From positions 558,001 through 622,000 of the forward strand of contig JACGCM010002776.1 of assembly GCA_014058105.1 (NCBI GenBank): DNA of 64,000 nucleotides, read 5' to 3'. The DNA is from Kingdonia uniflora. Taxonomy: Eukaryota > Streptophyta > Magnoliopsida > Ranunculales > Circaeasteraceae. Under the pieces are notes generated by a model. That model was not told the origin of the DNA. It ran no database searches and worked only from the letters and a program-made list of their open reading frames with translations. Every line of letters begins with the position of its first letter. Within the stretch, counting starts at the first letter, position 1. The position numbers were made by a program, and so were the translations under genes. Below, piece by piece: positions 22,867-33,270 of the stretch.

Positions 22867-24025
22867 ATGTCTAACCCATCACTCTCATCCTTGTCATCAT
22901 CGTCCGAAAGTGAAGAGCTATTCTAATGTCAAATTATAAAGATACATGAGTATAACAAGGTTCTCATAAGAAAAAGAGCAAGAAGCGGCATCATCACGAA
23001 GGCGGGGGGGTAGTAAAATGGGATGGATTGACAAGCGGAAAGGCCATGATCATAAATTGAGTGAGTTTAGCCTTAATCGAGATTATTTTGGTGCCAACCC
23101 AGTTTACGCCGATATCTAATTTTGACGTCGATTCCGTATGAGCAAATGTGTATATCAACGTATTCATGATAATGTTATTTTTGCAAAACCCTATTTTATT
23201 CAAAGAGAAAATGCCACAAAGATGATGGGTTTATCCTCGCACCAAAATATGGCATGCGCACTCCGCATGTTATGTTACGGTATAAGCGCAGACGCCCAAG
23301 ACGAATACGTTCGGATTGGAGAGTCTACGAGTAATTTAAATTTAAAAGAATTTTGCAAAACAATTATAACATTATTCAAAGCTCAATATCTTAGATCACC
23401 CGATGAAAATGATATATTACACTTGTTAGAAGTAAATGGATCACGAGGTTTCCAAGGGATGTTAGGTAGTTTAGATTGTATGTATTGGAAATGAAATAAT
23501 TATCCTACTGGGTGGGCAGGACACAATACCAGGTATAAGAATATCTCAATGGTGATTTTAGAAGCGGTTGCATCACAAGATCTTTGGATATGGTACGCAT
23601 TCTTTGGGGCGCCCAGTTCTAACAACGACGTGAATGTCTTGTATTAAGGGTGGCCTTTCAATAACTTGACAAATGGATTTGTGTTGCCATGCAATTACAA
23701 TATAGGTACAGTCCCATACACCATGGGGTATTATTTAACGGATGGAATCTATCAAAAATTGTAAACAATTGTTCAAACCATAAGAAATCCATTCAAATAT
23801 GCAGAAAAATATTTTACAAAGATGTAAGAAGCATGCTTGAAAGACGTAGAGAATGCTTTTGGGGTATTACAAGCTAGGTTTCAAATATTAGTACACGGTA
23901 CACAATTATGGAAGCCTAGGGATCTAGAAAATGTTATGTACGCATGTATAATCATGAACAACATGATTGTCAAAGATAAATGTCATACTTACATCCGACA
24001 AGTGGATATTGATCCCGAGTTTTAG
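22867..24025 (+). pseudogene. PIF/Harbinger (Ping/Pong-type) transposase
   Basis: An ATG at 22867 begins a Ser-rich start (MSNPSLSSLSSSSESEELF) typical of plant PIF transposases. Downstream plus-strand stretches carry the DDE nuclease fold: QRENATKMMGLSSHQNMACALR, YLRSPDENDI, then GMLGSLDCMYWK with the first catalytic Asp, WAGHNTRYKNI, WIWYAFFGAPSSNNDVNVL with the second Asp, and the Glu region CLKDVENAFGVLQARFQIL, ending NNMIVKD. The enzyme cuts and inserts the element in the nucleus, with ORF1 as partner. At least four in-frame stops (near 22924, 23492, 23644, 23827) and frame changes disable it. The order and divergent pairing with ORF1 (24.5-26.0 kb, minus) is the standard PIF layout. Confidence 0.9.
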
Positions 24026-24518
24026 AAAATCATGGATACTTGGAAGGAGACGTTAAATCTAAGATACGCGATCAATATTATGGCATAGTACATTGAGAAG
24101 ATTCATAAAATTAGAAATGAAGGTGTTCATTTCCAATTATAAAATAAACTTGTCGCGCATTTGTGGAATAAAAAATGGGCGGAGTAATATATTTTGTTTC
24201 GAAGTTTGTAAATTTATACTGAAGTTGTAATGTATTTTATCTACTTGATTGAAGTTTGTTTTGTGGAATACTTACGATTGATAAATATTTTATTGAAATT
24301 ATGTAATTACATAGAACTTAAGAACTACTATTAACGCTAAGGATTATATCAATCTTCATCACTAGAAACGTCATCATCACTTGGACACTACTCCTTTAAC
24401 TTTTTTGAATAAAGTTTAATTTGCTTCTTTATCCAACGCCTTTGTATCGGTAGTGGGTTACTTGGGTCCATTGTCATCACCTTAACCAAATGCACATTTT
24501 TGATGGCTTTTTTTCTAG
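24026..24518. other. Intergenic spacer between the convergent PIF genes
   Basis: A non-coding 3' region between transposase (plus) and ORF1 (minus), AT-rich, probably containing both 3' untranslated regions. Nothing else seen. Confidence 0.5.
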
Positions 24519-25958
24519 TTAGCTTCGTTTCACACCTCTTTTGAATCTTTGTCTTTCTAGCCAACTTTTTTTCCTCTCATGCTCTACTCTAGCTTTATTT
24601 TCCGCATTCTTCTGCTCGTCTCTCGCATTCCATGCTGCCATCATGTTTGTCATCATCTCAAATATCTTTTTCTCCCAAAAACCTATACTTGACTTTGCCA
24701 CTTCTTTTGCCTTGTATTTTTTTGGCCATCCGGCCATACTTTCTTATAAGCATATAGTGGTGTATTCAAGTCGATAGAATCATCTGGAATTATGATATTT
24801 GGAGTGCCAAAAGTAGGTGTAGAGGAATAGGTGCTGAAAGTACCTGGGCTATCATTAAAATTTGATTTCCTAGCGACGTTGCAGGCGAGTTGCCCGATGT
24901 TCTTTGTGACCATTTTGGGCAATGGTCCAAAACTTTGTAAGCCCCCCCCCCCCTCAATGTAAATGGTTTTTTGCAGTTTTTTGAATGTCTTATATGCCAT
25001 ACGTTCCTTGAAATCAAGTTTGAAATTCTAATGAGTACGATTTACCTAATAAAATTAATGGAATGAGAAAAAAAAAATTACTTAGGACGTCGCCCGTTCT
25101 AATGCTGATAAAATATTGGCTTTCGAGATCTTGAGTGATACCTCTAAAAATCAAACATTCCTTATTGAGCCACCCCTTATACACAAAATTGACACCGGTG
25201 TATGATCGCCACATCGATTGGTCATTATAGAAGGAGTTAAATTGGTCATGCACCTTGAACCAAAATGTAACAACTTTTTGGTTGTTTGCCATAGCGAGGT
25301 TTAGAGAGAGTTGGGACCAAGCGCATGTGAGATTAACAATGTCATCGGATGACCAATTTTTAGAGTTCGTGTATCTTTCTTTATCATCATCAACTTCATC
25401 CCCAACCTCAACTACATCCTCAAGTACTATAGGTGTCGGTACCGTATTTCTTTGTCCTCCTCAATCAATTTCCGCATGAATTACTTCTTGTAAGAACCGA
25501 ATTGAGAAGCTCAGAGATTACTGGAGAGATGACTGGAAAGATGATCGGAGATACAACTGGTAATGTATTGAGGTTTAAATTATTTAAACTGGTGATGTAT
25601 TGAGGTTTAAATCATTTAAACCCCATGTACCTCTCATCAGCATAGTACTCAAACTTCCACCGGCGTGAGATGACAAATATGGATTTCTCAGTTGAGAGTA
25701 CGAGCCCGTATAAGGATCAAATTAAGGGCAATATCCTTGGTTTTAGTAATGAGGGTAATATTCTTGGGTTTGAGATAGAAATTAATTCCCGTATGGTAGA
25801 AATAGTTGTCGAACACGGTGATCACAATATTGGGAAGGGTTAGGCATTTACGACGAATCATATGCGCCGAATTATATCAGAAATATGTTCCCTTGATGGT
25901 TTGCATTAAAGGATTGAGAGTGATTTTGAGAATTAGATTGGGAGCTTGAGGATGACAT
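24519..25958 (-). pseudogene. PIF ORF1: Myb/NAM-associated-domain accessory protein
   Basis: The minus-strand start ATG at 25958 gives a Ser/Gln/Asn-rich N-terminus (MSSSSSQSNSQNHSQS) typical of PIF ORF1. Further blocks are a trihelix/Myb-like SNFFF...-W...VHDQFNSFY region, FTLRG.AYKVLDHCPKW (the F..Y/C..L...PKW signature of the NAM-associated C-terminal domain), a Ser/Thr-rich spacer, and a Lys/Arg-rich tail (GWPKKYKAKEVAKSS, then ARDEQKN, then RFKRGVKRS) before the stop at 24519. ORF1 proteins bind DNA and are required with the transposase. A homopolymeric C run (about 13 C near 24943) shifts the frame inside the conserved domain, and there are further stops. Introns are possible, since I read it in separate frames. 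Confidence 0.8.
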
Positions 25959-26039
25959 GGTGGTTTTACTTATAAGTTAAGGAGGAAGGAGAGTATAGAA
26001 GATTAAAAGAAGATAGTGTAGAAGATGAATGGCCTTCAT

Positions 26040-26440
26040 AAAAAAAAAATATAGTTGTTGAGGTACTTGGTGAACAAGTTTCCACAAAAATATAGTCGTT
26101 GAGCTACTTGGTAAACAAGTTTCTACGGGAATATAGCCGTTGAGCTACTTAGTGAACAAGTTTGCCCTTAAATATAGCCGTTGACCTACTTGGTCCAAAT
26201 GTTTCCATATAAATATAGTCGTTGTGCAACTTGGTGAACAAGTTTCCACAAAAATATAACCGTTAAGCTACTTGGTGAACAAGTTTCCGCGGGAATATAG
26301 CCGTTGAGCTATTTGTTGAACAAGTTTCCACTTAAATATAGTCGTTGAACTACTTGGTCAACAAGTTTCCACATAAATATAGCCATTAAGCTACTAGGTG
26401 AACAAGTTTCTACATAATTATAGCCATACTTAGTGAACAA
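26040..26440 (-). repeat. Right subterminal tandem repeats of the PIF element (about 41 bp, 8-9 units)
   Basis: Units of the form AATATAGCCGTTGAGCTACTTGGTGAACAAGTTTCCAC repeat across the stretch. Their reverse complement (..CAACGGCTATATT..) matches the left array at 22480-22715, so they are in inverted orientation relative to it. Confidence 0.75.
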
Positions 26441-26574
26441 GCTGACAAAAGAAAACTAACTATGGTAAAGAGAAGGAAATACATTCCATACTTGGTGCTC
26501 TCATGCGTTTAAAAAATTCCCTACATTTTTGCGCTCACAAAAAAACTAATAGAACTAATTTTTTATCCTTTGGG

Positions 26575-27085
26575 AAGGTGTTTGAGGAAATACCTAAACG
26601 AAAGAGAAGAAAAAAAGACTAAGTATGAACTAATGTACACATAATAAAGGGTAAGGGAAGGTGTTCGAGGAAATGCCTCAAAGAAACTTGTCTAAAAAAA
26701 GCTAAGTATGGAGAGGAAGGCATTTCAAGGCAAAAGTTCTAGGCTTTTTCCGCGCAGTTCAGAACTGCATGGCAACCTTGGGAGACACGTGGCTTAATTT
26801 GGTCTCTCTGTTTGTCATGCAGTTCTAAACTGTGTAGCCAGATGAGAAACCAGATTAAGCTACATGTCTTATCAAGGTTACCACGCAGTTCTGAACTGCA
26901 CAGCAAGAGCCTGGAACTTTTGCCTTTATTTCCATTCTCCATACTTAGTTTTTTTTGTGATTTTTCTTTGAGGCATTTCCTCATACAACTGATGTACCCT
27001 CTATTGTGTGTGCATCTCTTCATACTTAGTTTTATTTTTCAAAGACTTTATTTACGCATTTCATCAAACACTTGAAAAAACCTAG
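26575..27085. repeat. Long imperfect palindrome (about 240-bp arms), centre near 26828
   Basis: The left arm (about 26575-26815) pairs with the right arm (about 26840-27085). Matching words read in reverse complement include GAGGAAATGCCTCAAAGAAA, ACTAAGTATGGAGA, GGCAAAAGTTC.AGGCT and GTGGCTTAAT.TGG. Three GCAGTTC-GAACTGC copies (26752, 26817, 26884) sit symmetrically, the middle one (decayed to CAGTTCTAAACTGTG) at the loop. It could be a foldback MITE, or the abutting ends of two related elements in tandem. Overlapping open frames on both strands here are mirror images and not genes. Confidence 0.75.
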
Positions 27086-27189
27086 TATTTTATTCAAACA
27101 CTTGTTTTATCAACTCCTCTTGCCAGGGAATTTCATTCAAACACTTGAAAAAACCTAGTATTTGAAGAAAATACAAGTTTAAACATAAT

Positions 27190-27302
27190 GCATAATCAAT
27201 TTAACATAAACTCGATAGTCTAAGCCAAGCATAACATAAACTCAATAGTCTAAACAAAACATAACATAAACTCGATAGTCTAACAAAATATAATAAAACA
27301 TA
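27190..27302. repeat. Short tandem repeat, about 34-37 bp, three units
   Basis: AACATAAACTCGATAGTCTAA recurs three times with short spacers directly after the stop codon of the plant-mobile-domain gene (minus strand), in its 3' flank. Confidence 0.6.
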
Positions 27303-27304
27303 GC

Positions 27305-29250
27305 CTAAGTGGGCTGGCTTCTCTTCGTCGGGCGGGCGCGCTTAATACGGAAAAGACCCTCATCATAAGTACATTGCACATCTGGCTCTATCTGGTAGCT
27401 GATGGACATCTCAGCTAGTCTCTCTCCTGTAGTCCTGATAATCTTATCTTTCTGCCAAAGCTGTTCATCTAACTCCTCTGTGCGTTGAAATAATTACTTC
27501 GTATCTTCATATGCCGTATATCACATTCCTTGGTTTTGATGCCATAACTCATCCACACTATACCTAGGTGGACACGGGTATGGTACCTGCATGACCAAGA
27601 TTGGTAGCCGTCTACGTTCTCCACTGCTTCCTCCTATATCTATAAAATATCCTAGATCCTCCACTTCCTTGCCATATGCCTCAACACCATAGTTTTGTAC
27701 CTGAGAAGACGTGGCTAATCTCGAAGTAGGTGGCAGAACAACATCGGGCCTCACTAAATTATGCCTGACCATCTAAATAGTCTTGACCCTCTTCACTAAA
27801 TTAGAACCGATCTTGGGATTTGGATGGGCGGCTCGCCAAAATGTCATGTAATCCATGTCAGCAACAATGTAATTGTGTCCATCATAACCCCTCTCAGTCC
27901 CTGATAAAGTTGTCGATCGTACCGCAGAAATTCATAATCTCTTGTGGGGTGTCATAGGGAACACTATCAACCCTAGTGTTCAGGCGTATACACCGGTCTC
28001 CTAAATACCAAAGTACACAATTCCCGTATGGGACTGAAACTAATGAAATCCTTCTTTGACTAAGCTCTTTGAAAAATTTTACCTCTAGATGGATTGATTG
28101 TCTACTCCTCAGCCATGGCTGCCAATCAATGTTGGTTATGTCCTTCCATTATATCATTTCTTTTATCACAGCAAATGAATGATGGATCTCAACCCCTAAA
28201 GTAGCCCTCTCATATCTCCACGCACCCATATGAGGATAAACATGGTTGAAGTTATTCACCTTGACCAGATACATTCCAATGCGGTAGTACTGGAAGAACC
28301 AAAACTTTAACAGAGCATAAAAGCCTTTGATTGATCTATTTCCCTTCTCACTCTTTAGGACTGAGACTTTATCTAGTCCCCGATACAAAGCCGTCATGAT
28401 CGGAGTACCCCAGTCGAACCCCAATGCACCTAGAATATGGTCTGTCAAAGTTGTAAGATAACCGACAACTAGAGATGTATTTGCATTCGAAAAGAAGATA
28501 GATTACCTATCATGTATCTAAGAAATGCCCTTGCATACACGACATTCATGTCTTGGTTGTAACTGTTAGTCTAAGGATTTAAAGCGTCTCTCCAAGTTTT
28601 TAAATAAGCTAGTGTGATGTTACCGTACCTGATATTGGCCTGAGTGATTCTAGGGAATAATGTTTATGCTTCTTTGAACTTAGAGTACTTATCATCATAC
28701 GGGAGTTTGAAACCCCGCCCAAAACTTATGCACGTTAGCATGGCGAAGTCTAACGGCATAACGCCAAGTTCCCCGCAAGGGAAGTGAAAAGTATGGGTGG
28801 AAGGCCACAACCGTTCCACGAGAGCATGGATTAAGCGGTTATCCGAGTTTCTCGACTTAATCGACAAAAATTCTTCAAAACCCATATTGTCGACAAACCT
28901 CTTTAATGTGGGATACCTGACAATCCTTTGGTACCACTTTAAGACCTTATCAATTGATCCCCTACATTGTATTTCATCTCAGTTCTGCAAAAACAACATA
29001 TTAGCATATTAAATTTTCATTCAGGAATTTCGTCGAGCATTTGACAAATAACATTAATAACACATAAATTTTACATAAAAAACTTACTGGCAATTCTTCC
29101 GATCCAGCGGAAATGTGGATCCAATTGTCCGGCAGCATATCCACTTTCTACAAATCTTCGAGGGTTGGGACAGGATCATTATCCGGTGTGAAGTGTAACG
29201 ACCACATATTTGTGACCAATTCTTTAACCCTTCGTTTAACTTCATCACTT
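27305..29250 (-). pseudogene. Plant mobile domain (aminotransferase-like) gene, transposon-associated
   Basis: Minus-strand stretches fit the plant mobile domain family (PMD, PF10536 type). The N-terminal part has IDKVLKWYQRIVRYPTLKRF. The core has MGFEEFLSIKSRNSDNRLIH, ALVERLWPSTHTFHFPCGEL and GVMPLDFAMLTCISFG, then YLKTWRDALNP, YARAFLRYMIG, LGFDWGTPIMTALYRGLD and WFFQYYRIGMYLV. The C-terminal part has LDEQLWQKDKIIRTTGERL, and a basic tail FRIKRARPTKRSQPT ends at the stop at 27305. PMD proteins are nuclear. Domesticated ones (MAIL1/MAIN) act in genome stability and transposon silencing, and others ride on Mutator-like or gypsy elements. Stops and frame changes (near 28665, 28575, 27775, 27495) break this copy. 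Basic-tail length and domain order look complete. It sits between the long palindrome and further GCAGTTC palindromes at 29.4 kb. Confidence 0.75.
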
Positions 29251-29399
29251 TGCCTACGTCTAGTTATGGAAATTGAATGACTAGGTAAAGGTGGGGGTTG
29301 GGAAACTTGTGTTAGAAGTTAGGTTTGGGTAAACTAGAAGTACTTAGAAATATGTAGCAATTTGGGAGAGTAAAACAAAGTGGCAATTCAAAGGAAATT

Positions 29400-29520
29400 C
29401 ATGTAGGCACTACCCGCGTAGTTCTGAACTGCGCGTGGAGTTTGGAAGGCTCAAATATTGAGACATGGCTAGATCTTAGGTATTGTTTGTGCCGCGTAGT
29501 TCAGAACTGCATTGGCTAAT
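29400..29520. repeat. Pair of GCAGTTC-GAACTGC-type palindromes
   Basis: CGCGTAGTTCTGAACTGCGCG (about 29410) and CGCGTAGTTCAGAACTGCATT (about 29491) flank a segment containing GAGACATGGCTAGATCTTAGG. That segment resembles GAGACACGTGGCTTAATTTGG between the copies at 26.75-26.82 kb. The block therefore looks like a third copy of the same terminal module. Confidence 0.65.
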
Positions 29521-29769
29521 ATCCTCCTTGATTTTGACTTTAACTGTTATGGGTGGATTTGGGGTAAATTTGGGTTTTTTCACCCTCCAACTATTATATA
29601 AGCTCTAATGACTTCGCAGTCCCACCAAACACAAGTGTAGTAGCATATTCCCCAGATTCGACAAGAGTAAGCCAGCAAAGTGTAGTCGAAGACAGCCAAA
29701 CATGATCAAAGGTCAACATTCGAGAAGTTACCTCAAGTCTTTGACCTACACGGTGCAGTACTCAAGCAT

Positions 29770-30610
29770 TATTAGTTAACAAATAGACCAAATAGACCAT
29801 TATTAGTTAACAAATAGACCAAATAGCCAATATTCAATGAACCAAATAGACCATTATTAGTTAACAAATGACAAATCATTATTAACAAATAACAAATCAT
29901 AGCTAACAAATGACAAATCATTTTTTTCAGTACAAATGTTGTCTACTAACAAACAAACACAATACAAATGTTTAATAAACCAAATAGATCATTGTTAGTT
30001 AACAAATAACAAATTATTGATAACAAATGACAAATCATACTCAACAAATGACAAATTGTTTTTTAAAGTACAAATGTTGTCTACTATCATACAAATACAA
30101 TACAAATGTTCAAAAAACAAAATAGACCATTGATAGTTAACAAATGACAAATCATATATAACAAATGGCAAATCATAGTCAACAAATGCCAAATCATATA
30201 TAACAAACGACAAATCATAGTTAACAAATGCCAATAATAGATAACAAATAAAAAATCCAGTATAGCAAATGAATAATCGTATTTTAAGAACGCATGTTGT
30301 CTACTTACAAATAATTATAATTCATTTGAACCAAATCAACTATTCACTTATATCAAATGTTGTATATCAACAAAACAAATATTATATAATGAATGATATA
30401 TCATAGAAAACAAATGATAAATCTCTGATAACAAATACAAAATAATATACAACAAATAATATATCATAGATAACAAATGACAAATCTCTGATAACAAATG
30501 CCAAATCATATATAACAAATGATATATCTTCGCTAATAAATGCCAAATCATATATAACAAATGATAAATCTATGATAACAAATGTCAAATCATACATAAT
30601 AAATAAAAAA
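29770..30610. repeat. AT-rich minisatellite, about 21-bp unit
   Basis: Degenerate tandem copies of AACAAATGACAAATCATAGAT (variants ATGCC, TATAT, CTCTG) fill the stretch, interrupted by two copies of a GTACAAATGTTGTCTACTA block. Because the unit is a multiple of three, the minus strand stays open for 70-80 codons and reads as a heptad like (Y/I)DLSFVI. Scattered single copies of the same word continue to 37.1 kb. Confidence 0.85.
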
Positions 30611-32197
30611 TTAATAATAATTCAACTATACAGACTAGCCATTCTAACAAATATGTAGTATACGAATGACAAAGAAGATATAACAAATGAGAATGATTAT
30701 ATAAATGAATGATATTACTTGTTTATAATTCTACAAAATTATAGAAATTATATATTACAACAAAATGGATGTCAAAGTTTCTAAATCTCTTCCGACTCAA
30801 CTCCCAACCACAATATGCCATAAGCAATTATGTAACGACATTCATTACTGTCTATCAGATCTGGAAATTTTATTCCCCTTAGGAGATTGTCCATAAAGAC
30901 AAGCATATAGACCCCGCAGTTATGACCATTTGGCTGTATTGGACATTTCCCAAAATGAGTTATCCATTTGGAGTTTAGACTATAATCATTTACCTCTGAA
31001 CCAGTAGGTGGACTACTACGATTGGCAAAATCTTTCTATATCAACATTTTCGGGAGGATCGTTGATATCTGATCTTCAATAAGCTGGTATCCAGGAGATA
31101 ACTTCTTCTTTTTCCGTGCATTTGTAATTTTCGCATCCACCATTGAATCGTAGATACATATTTTTCTTGCCTTAAAGGACACAGCACAAAGGACCTAGTG
31201 GTTGTCATTGATATTCCAGGGAATGAGTATTAATTTTAAATTAACCACTTTCAAATCTCCTCGATAGATGCAATTAGAAATTGTACGATCCCATTGCATA
31301 GATGCAATTTGTTCCCAAATTGATTTCTTCTTCATTTCCATACCTTCTAGAGAGGACATATTACGAGTCCAAACATTGAAAGCCCTGCCAATATATTAAT
31401 AGGTAAAGACATCGGCTAGCACAATCCTTTCTTTATCTGGGTGGGCACGATATTTTGTGTCAAAATATTAAATCAGGGCTAATGTACACATCAATGACCT
31501 GAACAGGAAAAAAATAATAAATTAGATAACAAAAATGATAAAGTTCAATATTACAAATGACAACAATGGCAAAACTAATGATAAAGTGCAAACAAATAAA
31601 GGATAAACAATTTGAAATCAAATGGTAGAGACTCTTGTACAAATTATAGAGGAAAAGAAATAAATGATATAAATACCTCATTTCCAACCATTGCTTTGGA
31701 TATAAGGTGTAGAGAGCGTTAAGGCAAACAATTTCTTCATATCATCATATAGGTACTTCTGTTATCCTTCTTAGCTTTAGAAGATAATTTATCTTTCCTC
31801 AGTGACCAGACTTGGTCCACCTAGTTTTTCTTATCCTGGGAGATGGGTCTTTGAATAAAAGATTCCAATAACACTTTCAAAAGAAGCTCGTCAAGGTGAA
31901 CATGCAATTGGTTCATTTGATAAGCCATTATGAAGGCTATTTCATTAATTTCATCATCAGTTACTGCATGCCTCTTCTTTAAGACAACATCCACTTCTAA
32001 CTCCAATAAAACAAGCTGGAATAGATATGCCAAAATAAGAAAATGAAATATAAATGTGCTTATTACATGAGAATGAGTAATAAACCAGTTGTTTGGTTTA
32101 AAAGTACTTCATACATTGGTCTGGTCAACAGCCATTTCTTTTATTACTTGCTCAGGGTTTGGTTTATTCTCTGAATTTCTATCATCATCATCCTTGT

Positions 32198-32717
32198 TGT
32201 CACGACCCCACTCTACGCACACCGATATTGTCCACACTTAACCACTGCAGATCTCTTACAGTATGGGATTTTTCTTCCTAAGAAAAGGCATCGGTGACAT
32301 GTAGAGTGAAATCTCAACTTAAGGACCATACACCTGGCAGGATCTTAAGCGATGTGGGACTAAACTATTGGCGCTACCGTCACCGCTAATGGGCTAGGCG
32401 CATTTCCAATACCCGCTCAGCCGGGGTGTTAGAGTCCCCCCACCTTTAAGATCGAGCCATCCCTGACTCTAAATACCAATTTGTCATGACCTCACTTTAT
32501 GAGTATCGATATTGTTCCCACTTAACCACTATGGATCTTCTGCTGTGTGAGATTTTTCTTCCTAAGAAAAGGCCTCGGTGACATGTAGAGTGAAATCTTA
32601 ACTTAAGGACCATACACCTGGCAGGATCTTAAGCGATGTGGGACTAAACTATTGGTACTACCACCACCGTTAATGGGTTAGGCACCTTTCCGATACCCGC
32701 TCAGCCGGGGTGTTACA
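32198..32717 (-). mobile_element. TRIM: miniature LTR retrotransposon with a 48-bp core
   Basis: Two direct repeats of 236 bp (32198-32433 and 32482-32717) start TGTCA(C/T)GACC and end GGGGTGTTA(C/G)A. The 48-bp interior, read on the minus strand, holds only TGGTATTTAGAGTC, a decayed initiator-Met tRNA primer site (TGGTATCAGAGC type), and the polypurine tract AAAGGTGGGGGGAC. Flanks are CTTGT (32193-32197) and CTTGC (32718-32722), a 5-bp target duplication with one change. It encodes nothing and needs enzymes in trans. It lies inside an acidic exon of the Ulp1-like gene; skipping it and one duplication copy joins EGK to DDDDRNSENK in frame. Confidence 0.85.
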
Positions 32718-32773
32718 CTTGCCTTCAACCACCTCTTCTTTATTTTGCTCCACCTCCTCTTTACTCTCTTTAC

Positions 32774-33270
32774 TCTGTAAATAAATATACTACAAATGAT
32801 AAGAGTGATACAAGATATGGGAAAATAACTGGAAGAAAATGAGAAGTTACCAGCAAAGAAATGATAAGTTACCTGACTAGCTTCACTTACATCTTCCTCC
32901 TAGTGGGAGATTACTACATCAATCTGTGCAACCTCTATAGTCTGTTCCTCGACATATACAACAATTGTTTGGTCTGTACTAGCCTGTAAATAAACATACT
33001 ACAAATGATAAGAGTGATACAAGATATAAGAAAATAAAAGAAGAAAATGAGAAGTTACCAGCAAATAACAAATAAGTTACTTGACTAGCTTCATCTTCAG
33101 TTTTTTCAACCTCCAGAGTCTGTTCCTTGACAGATATAACAGTTATTTCATCAGTACTAGCCTGTAAATAAACAGACTACAAATGATAAGAGTGATACAA
33201 GATATGGTAAAATAAAAGAAAAAATGAGAAGTCAATAGCAAATAAATGATAAGTTACCTGATAAGCTTCA
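32774..33270 (-). repeat. Tandem exon-intron module, three units of about 180-210 bp
   Basis: CTGTAAATAAA..ACTACAAATGATAAGAGTGATACAAG recurs at 32774, 32984 and 33162. On the minus strand each unit supplies an acceptor (TTTATTTACAG) and a donor (CAG|GTAACT) around a short acidic exon (for example ASTDEITVISVKEQTLEVE). This indicates duplication of a whole exon plus intron within the Ulp1-like gene. Confidence 0.75.

Noticed and set aside
26739..27075. Open frames on both strands (94 and 87 codons) as genes
   Set aside because: They are mirror images produced by the long palindrome and have no domain signature.
29770..30610. CRISPR-like array
   Set aside because: Units are continuous and degenerate with no unique spacers, and the context is a plant nuclear genome.
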